Part shown: positions 34,100-42,777 of the stretch, piece after piece | How the letters are laid out: each line of letters opens with the position of its first letter | How positions within the stretch are numbered: the stretch's first letter is position 1 | From: Angiostrongylus vasorum | Lineage: Eukaryota > Nematoda > Chromadorea > Rhabditida > Metastrongylidae | DNA length: 64,000 nt | Assembly: GCA_018806985.1 (NCBI GenBank) | Contig: JADANN010000391.1 | Span: 248,001 to 312,000 of the forward strand | Direction of reading: 5' to 3' | Notes under the pieces: model-generated | Seen by the model: only the letters and a program-made list of their open reading frames with translations | Told to the model about the DNA's origin: nothing | Database searches by the model: none | Made by a program: the position numbers and the translations under genes

Positions 34100-36149
34100 T
34101 AAGTTCTACCTATCTTCCTCACTGCGCAATTCACAACAGGTAAATCGTGGGGCTACGCGCTCATCCAGATATGACAAATTGGGGTTAAACGTAGATCAGA
34201 AGTAACCTTGTAAATATCATGAGACACAAGAGAACTTGTAAGGCTGATTTTCTATCTCTGTTTTTTTGACGAGTGACATTCGTGTTCTAGTTATACGTAA
34301 AGACATACATGCATGCGTGCATTTTTGTATTTGTGCATATAAAAGTAGCCGCTAGTTTAACCAAATATCCGTACTTAAGAGACTAAAAGTACATTGAAAG
34401 TGGTTAGAAGCTCCTCAAACATTTAAGCTTTCTTGTACTTCAAAAAAATATCCCAATGCGCTCCTAAGGCATATCTATCCTTCAGAGAAAGTTTCTCACA
34501 CAAGATTTGAGGTCACTTTGTGAGAACAATAGTCAAGTACAGTAGGAAAGTTGGGATTCGTTACCGGCTTCTGAATGACTATCTGACAAGAGAACTCTTA
34601 TTAAAACTAGTTAGTACAAAGAAGATGCAAGAAACTCAGGACGGCTCTGAGCTGCATAAATTTAGAAGAATGAGATTGGCGTTTAAAACATCAGCAGCCG
34701 AATTCGTCCTCGAGGGTCTAATGATATCCAAATGTTGCGAACAAAGAGTCTAATAACGGCATCTCATAATGCCCAAAGCGGATCAACTGGTGTTGTTTTT
34801 ATTGGTCAGTGGAACATAGAACTTCGAATCGGTCCTCCACACCAATTAATCAGTAGCTCGAAGTAGAATGCTCAACTTTGTACGCGGAACTTTTTGAAAT
34901 TGTTATAGAGTACAATCTCAATTTGGGGTTATCACCATACATAGGATCAATAGCAATACAGTATTGACAATGTGAAGATTCCCAGAGGGGTAGGGAATAT
35001 GAGGGTTAAGACGAAGATGGAGACTGTATCCAGTTGAGCGAACTAGCTGAGATATAATAATGTTCCTTATATTCCAACTGCAGTGGGTGGAGACTCACAA
35101 AGAAAACTAGAGAAAATTCTCAAAGTGAGGGCTCTAGAAATTTTTTCGGTTAGTACAATCTGATAGAACTCCTTCCACAGAAAGTTGGTTAAGGTTACAT
35201 AGTAGCTTATACGGGAAGTACATGTGAAAGCGGTGCAGCTCGTCTTATGAAAAGTTCATTCGGACGGCAGATATGTGCATGAAATGGTAGCTAAGTAGCA
35301 ATTTGCAGAAAGTGCAAGAATAAATGTGGTTACCAGTAAATGCAGTTACTATAGGAAACATAACCTGCTATAGGTGCCTCACCACACGAGGTTAGTTACG
35401 AACATTGACTTTAGCGTCGCAAATCACAAGTCTACTATTGAAAAGATGTGGGACACTGGCTACGATGAGCCTCTGCGTCTATCCTTCAGTACTGAGCTAT
35501 TTCGAACCCCTTTATATGGACTGAGAAATGCTCTACAAAGAGGATTGAACACTACAGATAATCGTCGTTTCCAACCTTGCCAATATTAGATTAGAGAGAA
35601 CGCTTAGCAAAATTCTTTACCATACTACAAAAAACCAGAGTGATTCGAAGCCTTCAAGTGGCCTCAACTTTTCCCGCGTCAAATGAAAAGCAACAGGTAG
35701 TCAACGACCTTGTTCGAACTTGCCAAGCGGCTTAGGTAAGGACAAAACATTTCATGAAAGAGGGGGGAATGAAAACTAGGAAAAGCTCTAGAATGGTAGA
35801 AGCATAGATGGGCTACAAACTGTAGGACAAAAATGACCGTGCTTCGATACCAGTCAGCTTAGCTATCAAATCAAAAAAGAATGGTTATTTCGTTAATACA
35901 GCGAGGTTCAGCGGAATATCTCCGCGGTGAATAGTAACGCACTTGGTCCAAATAAGATTATAACCGAACAGCTGAAGAACAAACTTTTCCTCCAGTCTTC
36001 ATTGACATATTTGAATTTTTCATGTTATCTACCAGGATTCAAGGTTCTTAACCAGTAGAAGAACCACATGTGTGGTAGATTTATTAGAATAATCCAACCC
36101 AGGATTTCAGTCTGCACCTTTAAAGTGGCACATCTCAAATCAGAAGAGA
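34100..36149. other. stretch without recognised genes
   Basis: A TATAAAAGAGCACCGCTGAG block at about 34017 (just before this stretch) resembles the promoter-like block of the Penelope-type repeat at 18936. Inside it I see only short unsupported frames, for example 34520-34753 and 35374-35589 on the plus strand, with no motif I can name. Confidence 0.35.
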
Positions 36150-36256
36150 CTTTATTTATCTATATGAGGATCTTATAAACTGATCTTCTTTAGCCGATCC
36201 GAGGTTGGTATAGGTGTTCGTTGACGCTGTCGCCGTTGTTGGTGTTGTCCGTCGAT

Positions 36257-36292
36257 GGCTAACGTTTCGGCGATTTCGCCTTCCTCAGAGCC
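36257..36292 (-). ncRNA. hammerhead ribozyme motif, left arm
   Basis: The minus strand reads stem I GGCT...AGCC, core CTGAGGA, one extra A, stem II GGCG/CGCC with loop AAAT, then GAAAC and the triplet GTT. All helices pair perfectly. GTT is an allowed (NUH) but usually weaker cleavage triplet than GTC. Stem III is only AC/GU without a loop, as expected for a hammerhead that works as a dimer. Confidence 0.68.
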
Positions 36293-36484
36293 TGGACGTA
36301 TTTTATATTAGAATACTTTAGTTATTCGGTGTAAAAGGCTAAAGTTTTAATGAAGATCAAAGTTTTAAATAGATGGTGGGTTAAGATGCTATGGTCATAC
36401 TACTGAAAGGCTACTCACCGTGATGTAACGAGTGGGACTGGGCCACGCGTTGTTCACGTGGGGTCGCGAGCACGACACACAGCG

Positions 36485-36724
36485 GTAGATGGGAAAGCTA
36501 AAATTCGTCAAAACACTGCTCTAGATACGCATAGGGCACAAAAGCACAACGGCGATGATTTTGAAGTGACTGTACGGATCCAAGCGCAGGATTCGAAAAC
36601 ATCAACGCGCAAAACTCTTGAAGCGTTTTGGATAAATTTCAAAAATCCAAAGATGAACCGGAAAGACGAATGCCTCACTATCACATGTGACCTGGCGCCC
36701 TATTTCAAAATGATATTTTGACCC
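36485..36724 (+). pseudogene. GIY-YIG endonuclease C-terminal half of a Penelope-like ORF
   Basis: The frame reads GKAKIRQNTALDTHRAQKHN, GDDFEVTVRIQAQDSKTSTR, KTLEAFWINFKNPKMNRKDE and CLTITCDLAPYFKMIF, then stop. It matches the homologous end at 40700-40920 residue for residue in most places. The AFWI...NPKMNRKDECL segment is the conserved end of the GIY-YIG module in these elements. The catalytic GIY-like part itself (upstream) is missing, so this is a fragment. Confidence 0.78.
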
Positions 36725-36914
36725 CGCTGTGTGTCGTGCTCGCGACCCCACGTGAACAAAGCGTGGGCCAGTACCACTCGTTACATCACGGTGAGTAGCC
36801 TTTCAGCATGACCGTAGCATCCTAATCCACCATCTATTTAAAACTTTGATCTTCATTAATACTTTAGCCTTTTACACCGAATAACTAAAGTATTCTAATA
36901 TAAAAATACGTCCA

Positions 36915-36950
36915 GGCTCTGAGGAAGGCGAAATCGCCGAAACGTCAGCC
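36915..36950 (+). ncRNA. hammerhead ribozyme motif, right arm (best copy)
   Basis: Stem I GGCT/AGCC pairs over four bases, the core is CTGAGGA (fits CTGANGA), stem II GGCG/CGCC has an AAAT loop and one extra A on its 5' side, and GAAAC is followed by the cleavage triplet GTC. Stem III is the self-complementary ACGT, so two transcripts or two adjacent units would be needed for a full fold. It is the most complete motif in the window together with 41124. Confidence 0.72.
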
Positions 36951-37149
36951 ATCGACCAACAACACCAACAACAACGACAACGACAACGAAGACCTATACC
37001 AACCTCGGATCAGCTAAAGAAGATCAGTTTATAAGATCACATAAATAAATATATCAACCATCTATGCCGCGGTCTATAGAAAGTCGGTCTTTTGAGTTAT
37101 TAATACAAGAGAATCGTTATAATCCACGCATTTTGCCATAGAGAAATGG

Positions 37150-37280
37150 GTTTATGTCTTTCGGTTGCCTAGAATTATAGCTATTTGGTGGCGTTAAAGT
37201 TGTTGAAGGCAGTTTCGCGCCGGCATGGTTTTTTGAAGCATTTTTCTCAAAGGAATTTGTGGAAATGCTTGAAGAGCTAT
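37150..37280 (-). pseudogene. small mariner-like fragment
   Basis: On the minus strand this parallels part of the adjacent mariner copy (a GAAGCATTTTTC stretch and the following GGAA...TTGTGGAAATGCTTGAA mirror 37470-37510). It looks like a second, more decayed copy of the same C-terminal region. Confidence 0.4.
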
Positions 37281-37281
37281 T

Positions 37282-37660
37282 AGGTTGTTCAGAAATAAAT
37301 GAGCGCTTTTAACTATAACGTCAGAACTTGCTTCGAACAAAACTTTATTAATCAAAATAAAAACCGTTCTTTCCAGTAAAACACAAATTCGCTTATTATA
37401 GTTGCATGGAATTCGAGAATTCTGGAAGCGATGAATTCGTTGAAGGCATTTTTTGTATCATCGTGGTTGGTGAAGCATTTTTCGCCCAGGAAGTTGTCAA
37501 GGTGCTTAGAAAAGTGCAAGTCGGTAGGCGAGAGGTCTACGAATATGTCGGATGAGAGAAAGTTTGGTAGCCCAAATTGTTCAACTTCTGCAGCGCTGGT
37601 TTCACAACGTGTGGTCGGTCGTTGTCGTGGAGATGGATTGGTCCTTCTCTAATGGATTAG
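37282..37660 (-). pseudogene. mariner transposase C-terminal part with its terminal inverted repeat
   Basis: The minus strand reads DLSPTDLHFSKHLDNFLGEK (mariner third catalytic block, PDLSPTDYHLFKHLDNFL), then CFTNHDDTKNAFNEFIASR and a broken RWQKCV region. At 37282 the plus strand begins TTAGGTTGTTCAGAAATAAA, a typical mariner terminal repeat. Upstream NPSPRQRPTTRCETSAAEVE corresponds to the decayed HDNARPH area. Hookworms are known to carry a mariner called Bandit; whether this is Bandit I cannot tell. Confidence 0.78.
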
Positions 37661-37689
37661 TCCTTCTCTATTTCCAGACCACCAAACAG

Positions 37690-37975
37690 TCACCATAATC
37701 ACAATTTTAACCTTTTTATTTTACTGCTCTACTCTTTTTAACGGCAAGGTATATTGCGAAATATAACTTCAACGAAGCTGAGATATTTGGTTGCTGATGG
37801 TAAAAAGATCGATAGAACTAGCTGAGAGATAGTCGAAACGAAGACTTCACATGGTGTGGTGGTGAACGCGTTACCCCCGGAAAGGACAATAGCGCGTTCG
37901 TTCCCCACCATAGGCACCTGCGGTCCAGAGTTTTGCAAATATCTCAGCTTCGTTGAAGTCACCGTAATCTTTTTT
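37690..37975. mobile_element. fold-back element, copy 5
   Basis: CACAATTTTAACCTTTTTAT, then CGAAATATAACTTCAACGAA, then TGGTGGTGAACGCGTTAC, AATAGCGCGTTCGTTCCCCA and GAGTTTTGCAAATATCTCAG match the family. The outer GAGATATTTG...CAAATATCTC pair is inverted and flanks the element core. Confidence 0.7.
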
Positions 37976-38282
37976 TGGCACAATTTCGGCTTCTAGAGGT
38001 GCTGTGGAGCCTTTCTATCACAATCCAACCATTGGGCTGAACTGGTGTGCAATTTTATCTTTAGGTACTTCAGAAAACCATTTTACGATTACCACAACGA
38101 TCATCACACACTGTTACTGTTGGCCGTAATTCGGCTAGAGAATTTCAATTTCACATTTATGCTTAAGTAAGGCTTATGATCCAGTTAGCCTTGTACTCTT
38201 GCAGTTATTTCGTTCAGCTCTTTCTTGTAAATGAGAATAGAATGACAGATTTTTCATTATTTGAAGACTCTTGATCGACAAG

Positions 38283-38640
38283 CAGTGCGGATAGCGCAGT
38301 GTTAGTAATGCTAAACATCACGAGCACGGTGTTGGTTTGGTCCTGCTCCAGGCTCACCGAGCCTCTCATTTCTCCGGGCTGGCGAAGACTGGGACTGGAT
38401 TTGCCCGGAAAAAGCAACATTTGCAATCTAATTGGGAACGCTCGAGCCCCTACTCTCTCAGGACACCAGAGAGAATCAGCTCGACCAGTATTCTACGACA
38501 TTCAAGGTGAAACGGAAATTGTCAAGCAGCAGCCGAAGCTACAAGTAAAATTTGGAAGACCTTCGTGGATGATGGATGCGAGGAAACGAATCGAACGTGG
38601 GAAGTGCAGGGGTCCGCACGGTAGACGTGAAGACGGGCCG
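38283..38640 (+). repeat. SINE-2 copy at the edge of the segmental duplication
   Basis: The head is GTGCGGATAGCGCAGTGTTA, the B box is a decayed GTTGGTTTGGTCCTG, and the body has CATTTGCAATCTAATTGGGA and GATGGATGCGAGGAAACGAA. Its counterpart at 24346 is in the same place and orientation relative to the duplicated block. Confidence 0.75.
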
Positions 38641-39637
38641 TATAAATTAATGAACAAGAAAAACTGGATCTTTATTAGTTCAAAAATAGAATGGAATATA
38701 TTGCTTATTAGCCACTTTTTTTGTATTGAATATAGTTCTAACTATAGAAACCAAACTGAACGTTCATCGAACGATATTATCACTTCACTATTAAGGAAAT
38801 GGAAGAAACAAGAACTGGTTGTCTCCTTCAAAACGGAAAAGAAAACAAAAGTGCATTTCGAAGTTGCGAAATTGCAAGTTCAATTTGTTTGCCCGTTCTT
38901 TGACTGCTAATTGATCAAGAGGCAATATTGAGAGTCCATAATCAACAGACTAGGATTGTTACATCACCATCTAGCGATAGATCGAACAACCGCAGGACTT
39001 GGTGTCTTCGCCGTAATAGCGAGCAGCCAGACGGAATGCATCCTTCTCACCATGGAGGGTCTGAGATGGCATATGTTGAAGAACTCAACTCTGTAACACA
39101 ACTGTTTCGGAATTCTAAGAAAAACAATTTTTGGTCAGCATTCAACATTCCAAAGAACAAAATCCCTCCCACGAAACACCATGGAGAGCTTTTCCGACTG
39201 AGCACATACAATGTCGATCTGTTCAGATGTATTCTTGCAAATTCAGCGAGATCCCTCTCACAAGATAAACGCCCATGAGCTCGTATAATTATGAGACGGG
39301 AATAACATCAGAATGAATTGAATGAAACGCAGAAATAAAATCGGCCTAAAGAAGCTTCCAAAAAAAGGCCGATGTGTTTGGTTCATCTGCAAAACAGGCA
39401 TGCACACAACTGCAATCAACTTTTGGATAGTCGCACACCAGCCGTTGAAGCGTCTACCTTCATGGATGGTAGTTCCGAGACAACGAAGTGAATGAAGCAA
39501 GTGTTGGTACCAATACGACATGTGAAGGCTGGTTATTTCATTGTCTAGGTGCAGTTTAGTTTCAAAAAGTTATAAAAAAGTGTTTGAAATCTTCATCGTG
39601 GAAGATGCTTTTCTATTTTGAAATTTTCGACAGCTAC

Positions 39638-39707
39638 CTTGTCCACCGACAAACTACGATTGGCTTTCGTTGATCATCACGATGATCACCATCGTTAGGA
39701 AGAGTGT
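39638..39707 (-). pseudogene. dead first exon E of the NPWQ peptide family
   Basis: It aligns base by base with exon 1 of gene D (25785-25707) but has lost 9 bases covering the ATG and two following codons. It also has an in-frame TAG where D has CAT CAG. The donor remains (AAG/GTAGCT), and the upstream CTTTAG acceptor is kept at 39724-39729. No exon 2 or 3 is visible downstream (33.2-39.6 kb on the minus strand). It arose through the segmental duplication. Confidence 0.8.
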
Positions 39708-40280
39708 TGCTCAGATAGCACGTCTAAAGCAATGATCACATGGGAATGTTATCTTCCAAGGATTAAGGGGAGGCATAGAGCGATGGGAACAGAAAATAAT
39801 GCATGACGCTGTAATAATAACCTAGTGTTTGCTCCTCCAGAAAAACAGTGAAATAGAGAAACTACTTTTGCGACGGGATGTATGGAATATTTTTTTTCAG
39901 ACGAGTTTGGTAACAAAACACGAAAGAACCTAATTAGTGAAAAAAATCACTGATTTTACATCAAAGGATCTTTTCTCATAAAAGCGTAATGATTCTATGT
40001 GTAGGGTGTAGCATGCAACACCTTCTATGCTGAATAATCTTTGAATGATGTGCCGTGAATTCAGCTCCATTCGTTCATCGAGAAGGTGGCTGAAGACATA
40101 ACTGGTTTAAACAATGGCCTCCAGGAGCATAGCCAAGCCAGTTTGTGTGTGTGTGTCTGTCTTTTTTTTCATGTTGTGCAAGCAGGGTGGAACGTTCGTT
40201 GAATTGTATCGAAAGAAAACTCTTGCTCTTAGCACTAGAAGAGTCACTATGGAGGAAAACTGTAGGTAGATAATTGTTAA

Positions 40281-40420
40281 CCCAGGTAACTGTGCTGTCC
40301 AAGGAATACGTGAAGCCCAGTGGTTAGAAGTGCTCTGGCAACACCTACGTGATCGCAGGTTCGTTCTCTCACCACTAGCTGACTAAACCTCTATCATTCT
40401 GGAGTCTCTCTACCATTGGT
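40281..40420 (+). repeat. SINE-3 copy (tRNA-headed)
   Basis: TGAAGCCCAGTGGTTAGAAG is an A-box-like head and GATCGCAGGTTCGTTCTCTC holds a B box. The following ACTAAACCTCTATCATTCTG and GAGTCTC match the reverse copy at 42190-42320. Confidence 0.65.
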
Positions 40421-40925
40421 GCAAATTATGCAAAAAAGCTATAAAGCGCTGTTTAAGAGGGCGGGTCTAGAGAATTCGGTAAAGATAACTGAAATGCCAC
40501 CGAGTAATCCAAGACACCAACTAGTTCTTAACAGCCTATACAACCGCCTATGTGCAACGCAAAATTGTATTGCCCGAATGGTAGAGACGGTGACTGCATG
40601 AGTTCGGGTACAGTTTATCTGATCTCTTGTAAAGTGTGCGGGGACAAATACATTGGCGAAATGGGTAGACCACTCCGGTTCCGTATAAAAGAACACCTAG
40701 GCGGCAAACTTAAACCAAGTACTCCACTAGGCACGCATAGGACGCAGAGACATAACGGAGAAGATTTTAAAGTGCGGGTTACGATCCTCGCGTAGGAATC
40801 GAGAACACAAGCGCGCAAAATTCTCGAGGCATTCTGGATCAATTCCAAGAATCCGAAAATGAACTCCAGGGAGGAATGCCTCATTATCACGCTTGATGTT
40901 GGGCACTATATAAGCCTGTTATTCT
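40420..40925 (+). pseudogene. Penelope-like element, GIY-YIG endonuclease domain with two breaks
   Basis: The frame starting near 40437 reads ALFKRAGLENSVKITEMPPS and RHQLVLNSLYNRLCATQNC. A two-base loss near 40575 then shifts it to CPNGRDGDCMSSGTVYLISC, KVCGDKYIGEMGRPLRFRIK and EHLGGK. An in-frame TAG at 40793 precedes the end RKILEAFWINSKNPKMNSRE, ECLIITLDVGHY. VYLISC...YIGE is the GIY-YIG signature, with the YIG kept and the cysteines (CxxC spacing) of this element class visible. The copy is 5'-truncated next to a SINE-3 and dead. Confidence 0.85.
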
Positions 40926-41240
40926 GATGAGATGGGTACATTACGATTCCATGTGAACTCTGTGCGATTGGTCTCCACATGAAATATTTAGTGGAAGACT
41001 CCTAGAAAGCGGTGAGTGTGCAAAGACTCTGTGTTCATTTTGACTGAAATTTTGGTTCAAAATTTCTCTGTTTAGTTATGGAGGCGTTTGACCGTGTATA
41101 TTGCAGTCAACTTGACCTTTCCAGGCTCTGAGGAGGGCGAAATCCGCCGAAACGTCAGCTTGTACCTGAGTAAAGAAATAAAATAACACCTCGTGTTTAC
41201 TAAACAGAAGCAGAAAGATTTATTCAATCAATGCCGAGGT
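40926..41240 (+). mobile_element. 3' terminal repeat of the Penelope-like copy
   Basis: It follows the GIY-YIG stop directly. It contains the motif at 41124, then AAGAAATAAAATAACACCTC, GTGTTTACTAAACAGAAGC and a TCAATGCCGAGGTTAATAGA end block. The last block recurs at 41641 and 56350 (inverted), marking the ends of related elements. Confidence 0.6.
41124..41160 (+). ncRNA. hammerhead ribozyme motif next to a GIY-YIG remnant
   Basis: Stem I GGCT/AGC(T), core CTGAGGA, stem II GGCG/CGCC with one extra base on each side, GAAAC, and the cleavage triplet GTC. The core is fully conserved. The direct neighbourhood of the GIY-YIG domain ties the motif to Penelope-like elements. Confidence 0.7.
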
Positions 41241-41689
41241 TAATAGAAAGTCGGACGTGGGAACTATAAAATTGTGTTTTCAATACTTCCTGAAGCTTGG
41301 TCACCTCTTACGCTCGTATGAATAAATTTTGCCTATGCTAGAAAATAAGTGAGAACCAAACTTGCACTACGAATGGCGATAAACATGAACGATGATAATT
41401 TCTGTCATTCCAGCGCCAGAAACACAAATTCTTTGTCCCTTTACCCACTAGTTGTTGGTCGAATGGTTTTATGTACTCATAGAAAGCTAGAATTAGAGTC
41501 TTTTCGTGGGAGTTATGAATTTTGCGAACAGGGAAGGACAAAGGTTTAAATAAATAAACAATGTTATTGATGTGTGCCGGTTTCTTCAACTTATCAACCT
41601 CGTGTACGCTTATCAAAGAAAGAGTACATGTTGATTAGTAATGCCGAGGTTAAAGGGAAATCGGTTTTGAAATATTGTTATGGCTCTTT

Positions 41690-42050
41690 GTTAGTTGAAA
41701 ATGATGCCGGACTGCCGTAGGATTGATTGACCGGGAAAAACAGGTTACCATCACCGGGCAGTCACAGCTATCAACCATCAGAATCCTGCATAGAAAGGCA
41801 TCACCCAGAGAGTATGTCTCATTCGAGAGATGGTCCGCTAAGGAAGACAGGACTCGATACGAAGACGAAGCTGCCACATCGAGACGAATAAAAACCGTGG
41901 ACTATCGGTTCGGATCATCGGCTCTGCTGAAGACGAAGACGTCGAAACATTGGCCCGAATAAAGGTTGTTTATCAACCTCGTGTACGCTTATCAAAGAAA
42001 GAATACATGTTGACTAGTAATACCTAGGTTAAAAGGAAGTCGGTCTTCAA
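41690..42050 (+). mobile_element. Penelope-like terminal repeat remnant, variant 2
   Basis: Blocks: CATTCGAGAGATGGTCCGCT, GATACGAAGACGAAGCTGCC, the motif at 41920-41955, then TTGTTTATCAACCTCGTGTA, CGCTTATCAAAGAAAGAATA and TGACTAGTAATACC. The last three blocks also occur at 41590-41645, so two terminal repeats stand in tandem here, both in plus orientation. Confidence 0.5.
41920..41955 (+). ncRNA. hammerhead-like motif, variant 2, core mutated
   Basis: Stem I GGCT/GGCC is weakened, the core reads CTGCTGA (A6 changed to C), stem II GACG/CGTC is intact, and GAAAC is followed by ATT. It is probably inactive. Confidence 0.45.
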
Positions 42051-42189
42051 ATATTTTTATTGCTTTTTGCTAGAGAATAGAGCGTTCGGATTTGACCAAT
42101 CACTTAGAAATGCGTCCTGTGTTTGACTTTAAGCATTTGGCTAATACAATGGCTAGAATTGGCTTACCGATGCATGATATCAGTGTTTT

Positions 42190-42490
42190 TCCCTTCCATA
42201 CAAGTCAAACACCGTTTTGGAAACTCCAGAATGATAGAGGTTTAGTCAGCCAGTGGTGAGAGAACGAACCTGCGATCACGTATGTGTTGCCAGAGCACTT
42301 CTAACCACTGGGCTTCACATGTTCCTTGGATAGCGCAGACACCCGGGTTAACAATTATCTACCTATCACTTTTACTCCATAATGACTCTTCTAGTGCTAA
42401 GTGCAAGAGTTTTCTTTCGATACAATTCAACGAATGTTCCACCCTGCTTGCAGAACATGAAGATAAAAAAGACAGACACACACACACAAA
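42190..42490 (-). repeat. SINE-3 copy plus flank, inverted relative to 40140-40420
   Basis: The minus strand reproduces 40140-40420: a GT/CA tract, TCATGTTCTGCAAGCAGGG, TGGAACATTCGTTGAATTGT, then AGAAAACTCTTGC, the SINE-3 head, and ACTAAACCTCTATCATTCTG. The two form an inverted pair about 1.8 kb apart with the Penelope-like remnant between them. Confidence 0.75.
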
Positions 42491-42598
42491 CACTGCAGTC
42501 AGAGAAGATGAATTTGTTGTTCTGATAAAATTTCAGCTCCATATGTAGTAGAAAATATGAGATTGGATGCAGTCGTTACATACTCTTTCATATAAAGA

Positions 42599-42604
42599 TT
42601 TATT
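42599..42604 (-). terminator. possible poly(A) signal of peptide gene B
   Basis: AATAAA on the minus strand, 173 bases past the TGA used here. A later exact or near-exact signal lies at about 42620. Confidence 0.4.
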
Positions 42605-42777
42605 AAAACCGAACATTTATTTTATTGATCGACAGCACTTTTTTGGTGAAGTAATCGCAAATCAACAAGAGAAACAAAGAGAAAGCTCTCAGTTCTGGAA
42701 ACACATTAACTCTACACGAATTAAGAGGATTCTATAATGATCTTTGCTTTCCAAAACCACCTCCGGTGCCACTGGGT

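Larger units (their letters stand above)
36150..37052. mobile_element. Penelope-like element: large inverted terminal repeats around a GIY-YIG remnant
   Basis: Left arm (about 36150-36484) and right arm (about 36721-37052) are inverted copies of each other, roughly 330 bp each and nearly identical. Landmarks are GATCTTATAAACTGATCTTC, CCAACCTCGGATC, the hammerhead motif, TTTACACCGAATAACTAAAG, CACCATCTATTTAAAACTTT and GTGTCGTGCTCGCGACCCCA. Between them lie about 235 bp encoding the end of the GIY-YIG domain. Penelope-like elements are known to carry inverted or direct pseudo-LTRs and a C-terminal GIY-YIG endonuclease, so the assignment rests on both. The reverse transcriptase part is absent. 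Confidence 0.82.
38283..40140 (+). repeat. segmental duplication, copy 2 (partner 24346-26222)
   Basis: It parallels the first copy to about 40133 (CCAGGAGCATAGCCAAGCCA). Small indels are visible: near 25230-25250 the first copy has extra bases, and at about 39435 the second does. It includes the dead first exon E. The 203-codon open frame at 38299-38910 is produced by the SINE and this block and is not a gene. Confidence 0.85.

Noticed and set aside
38299..38910. 203-codon open frame on the plus strand, the longest in the window
   Set aside because: It starts inside a SINE-2 head and runs into the segmental duplication. The partner copy at 24.4 kb does not keep the frame, so it is not coding.
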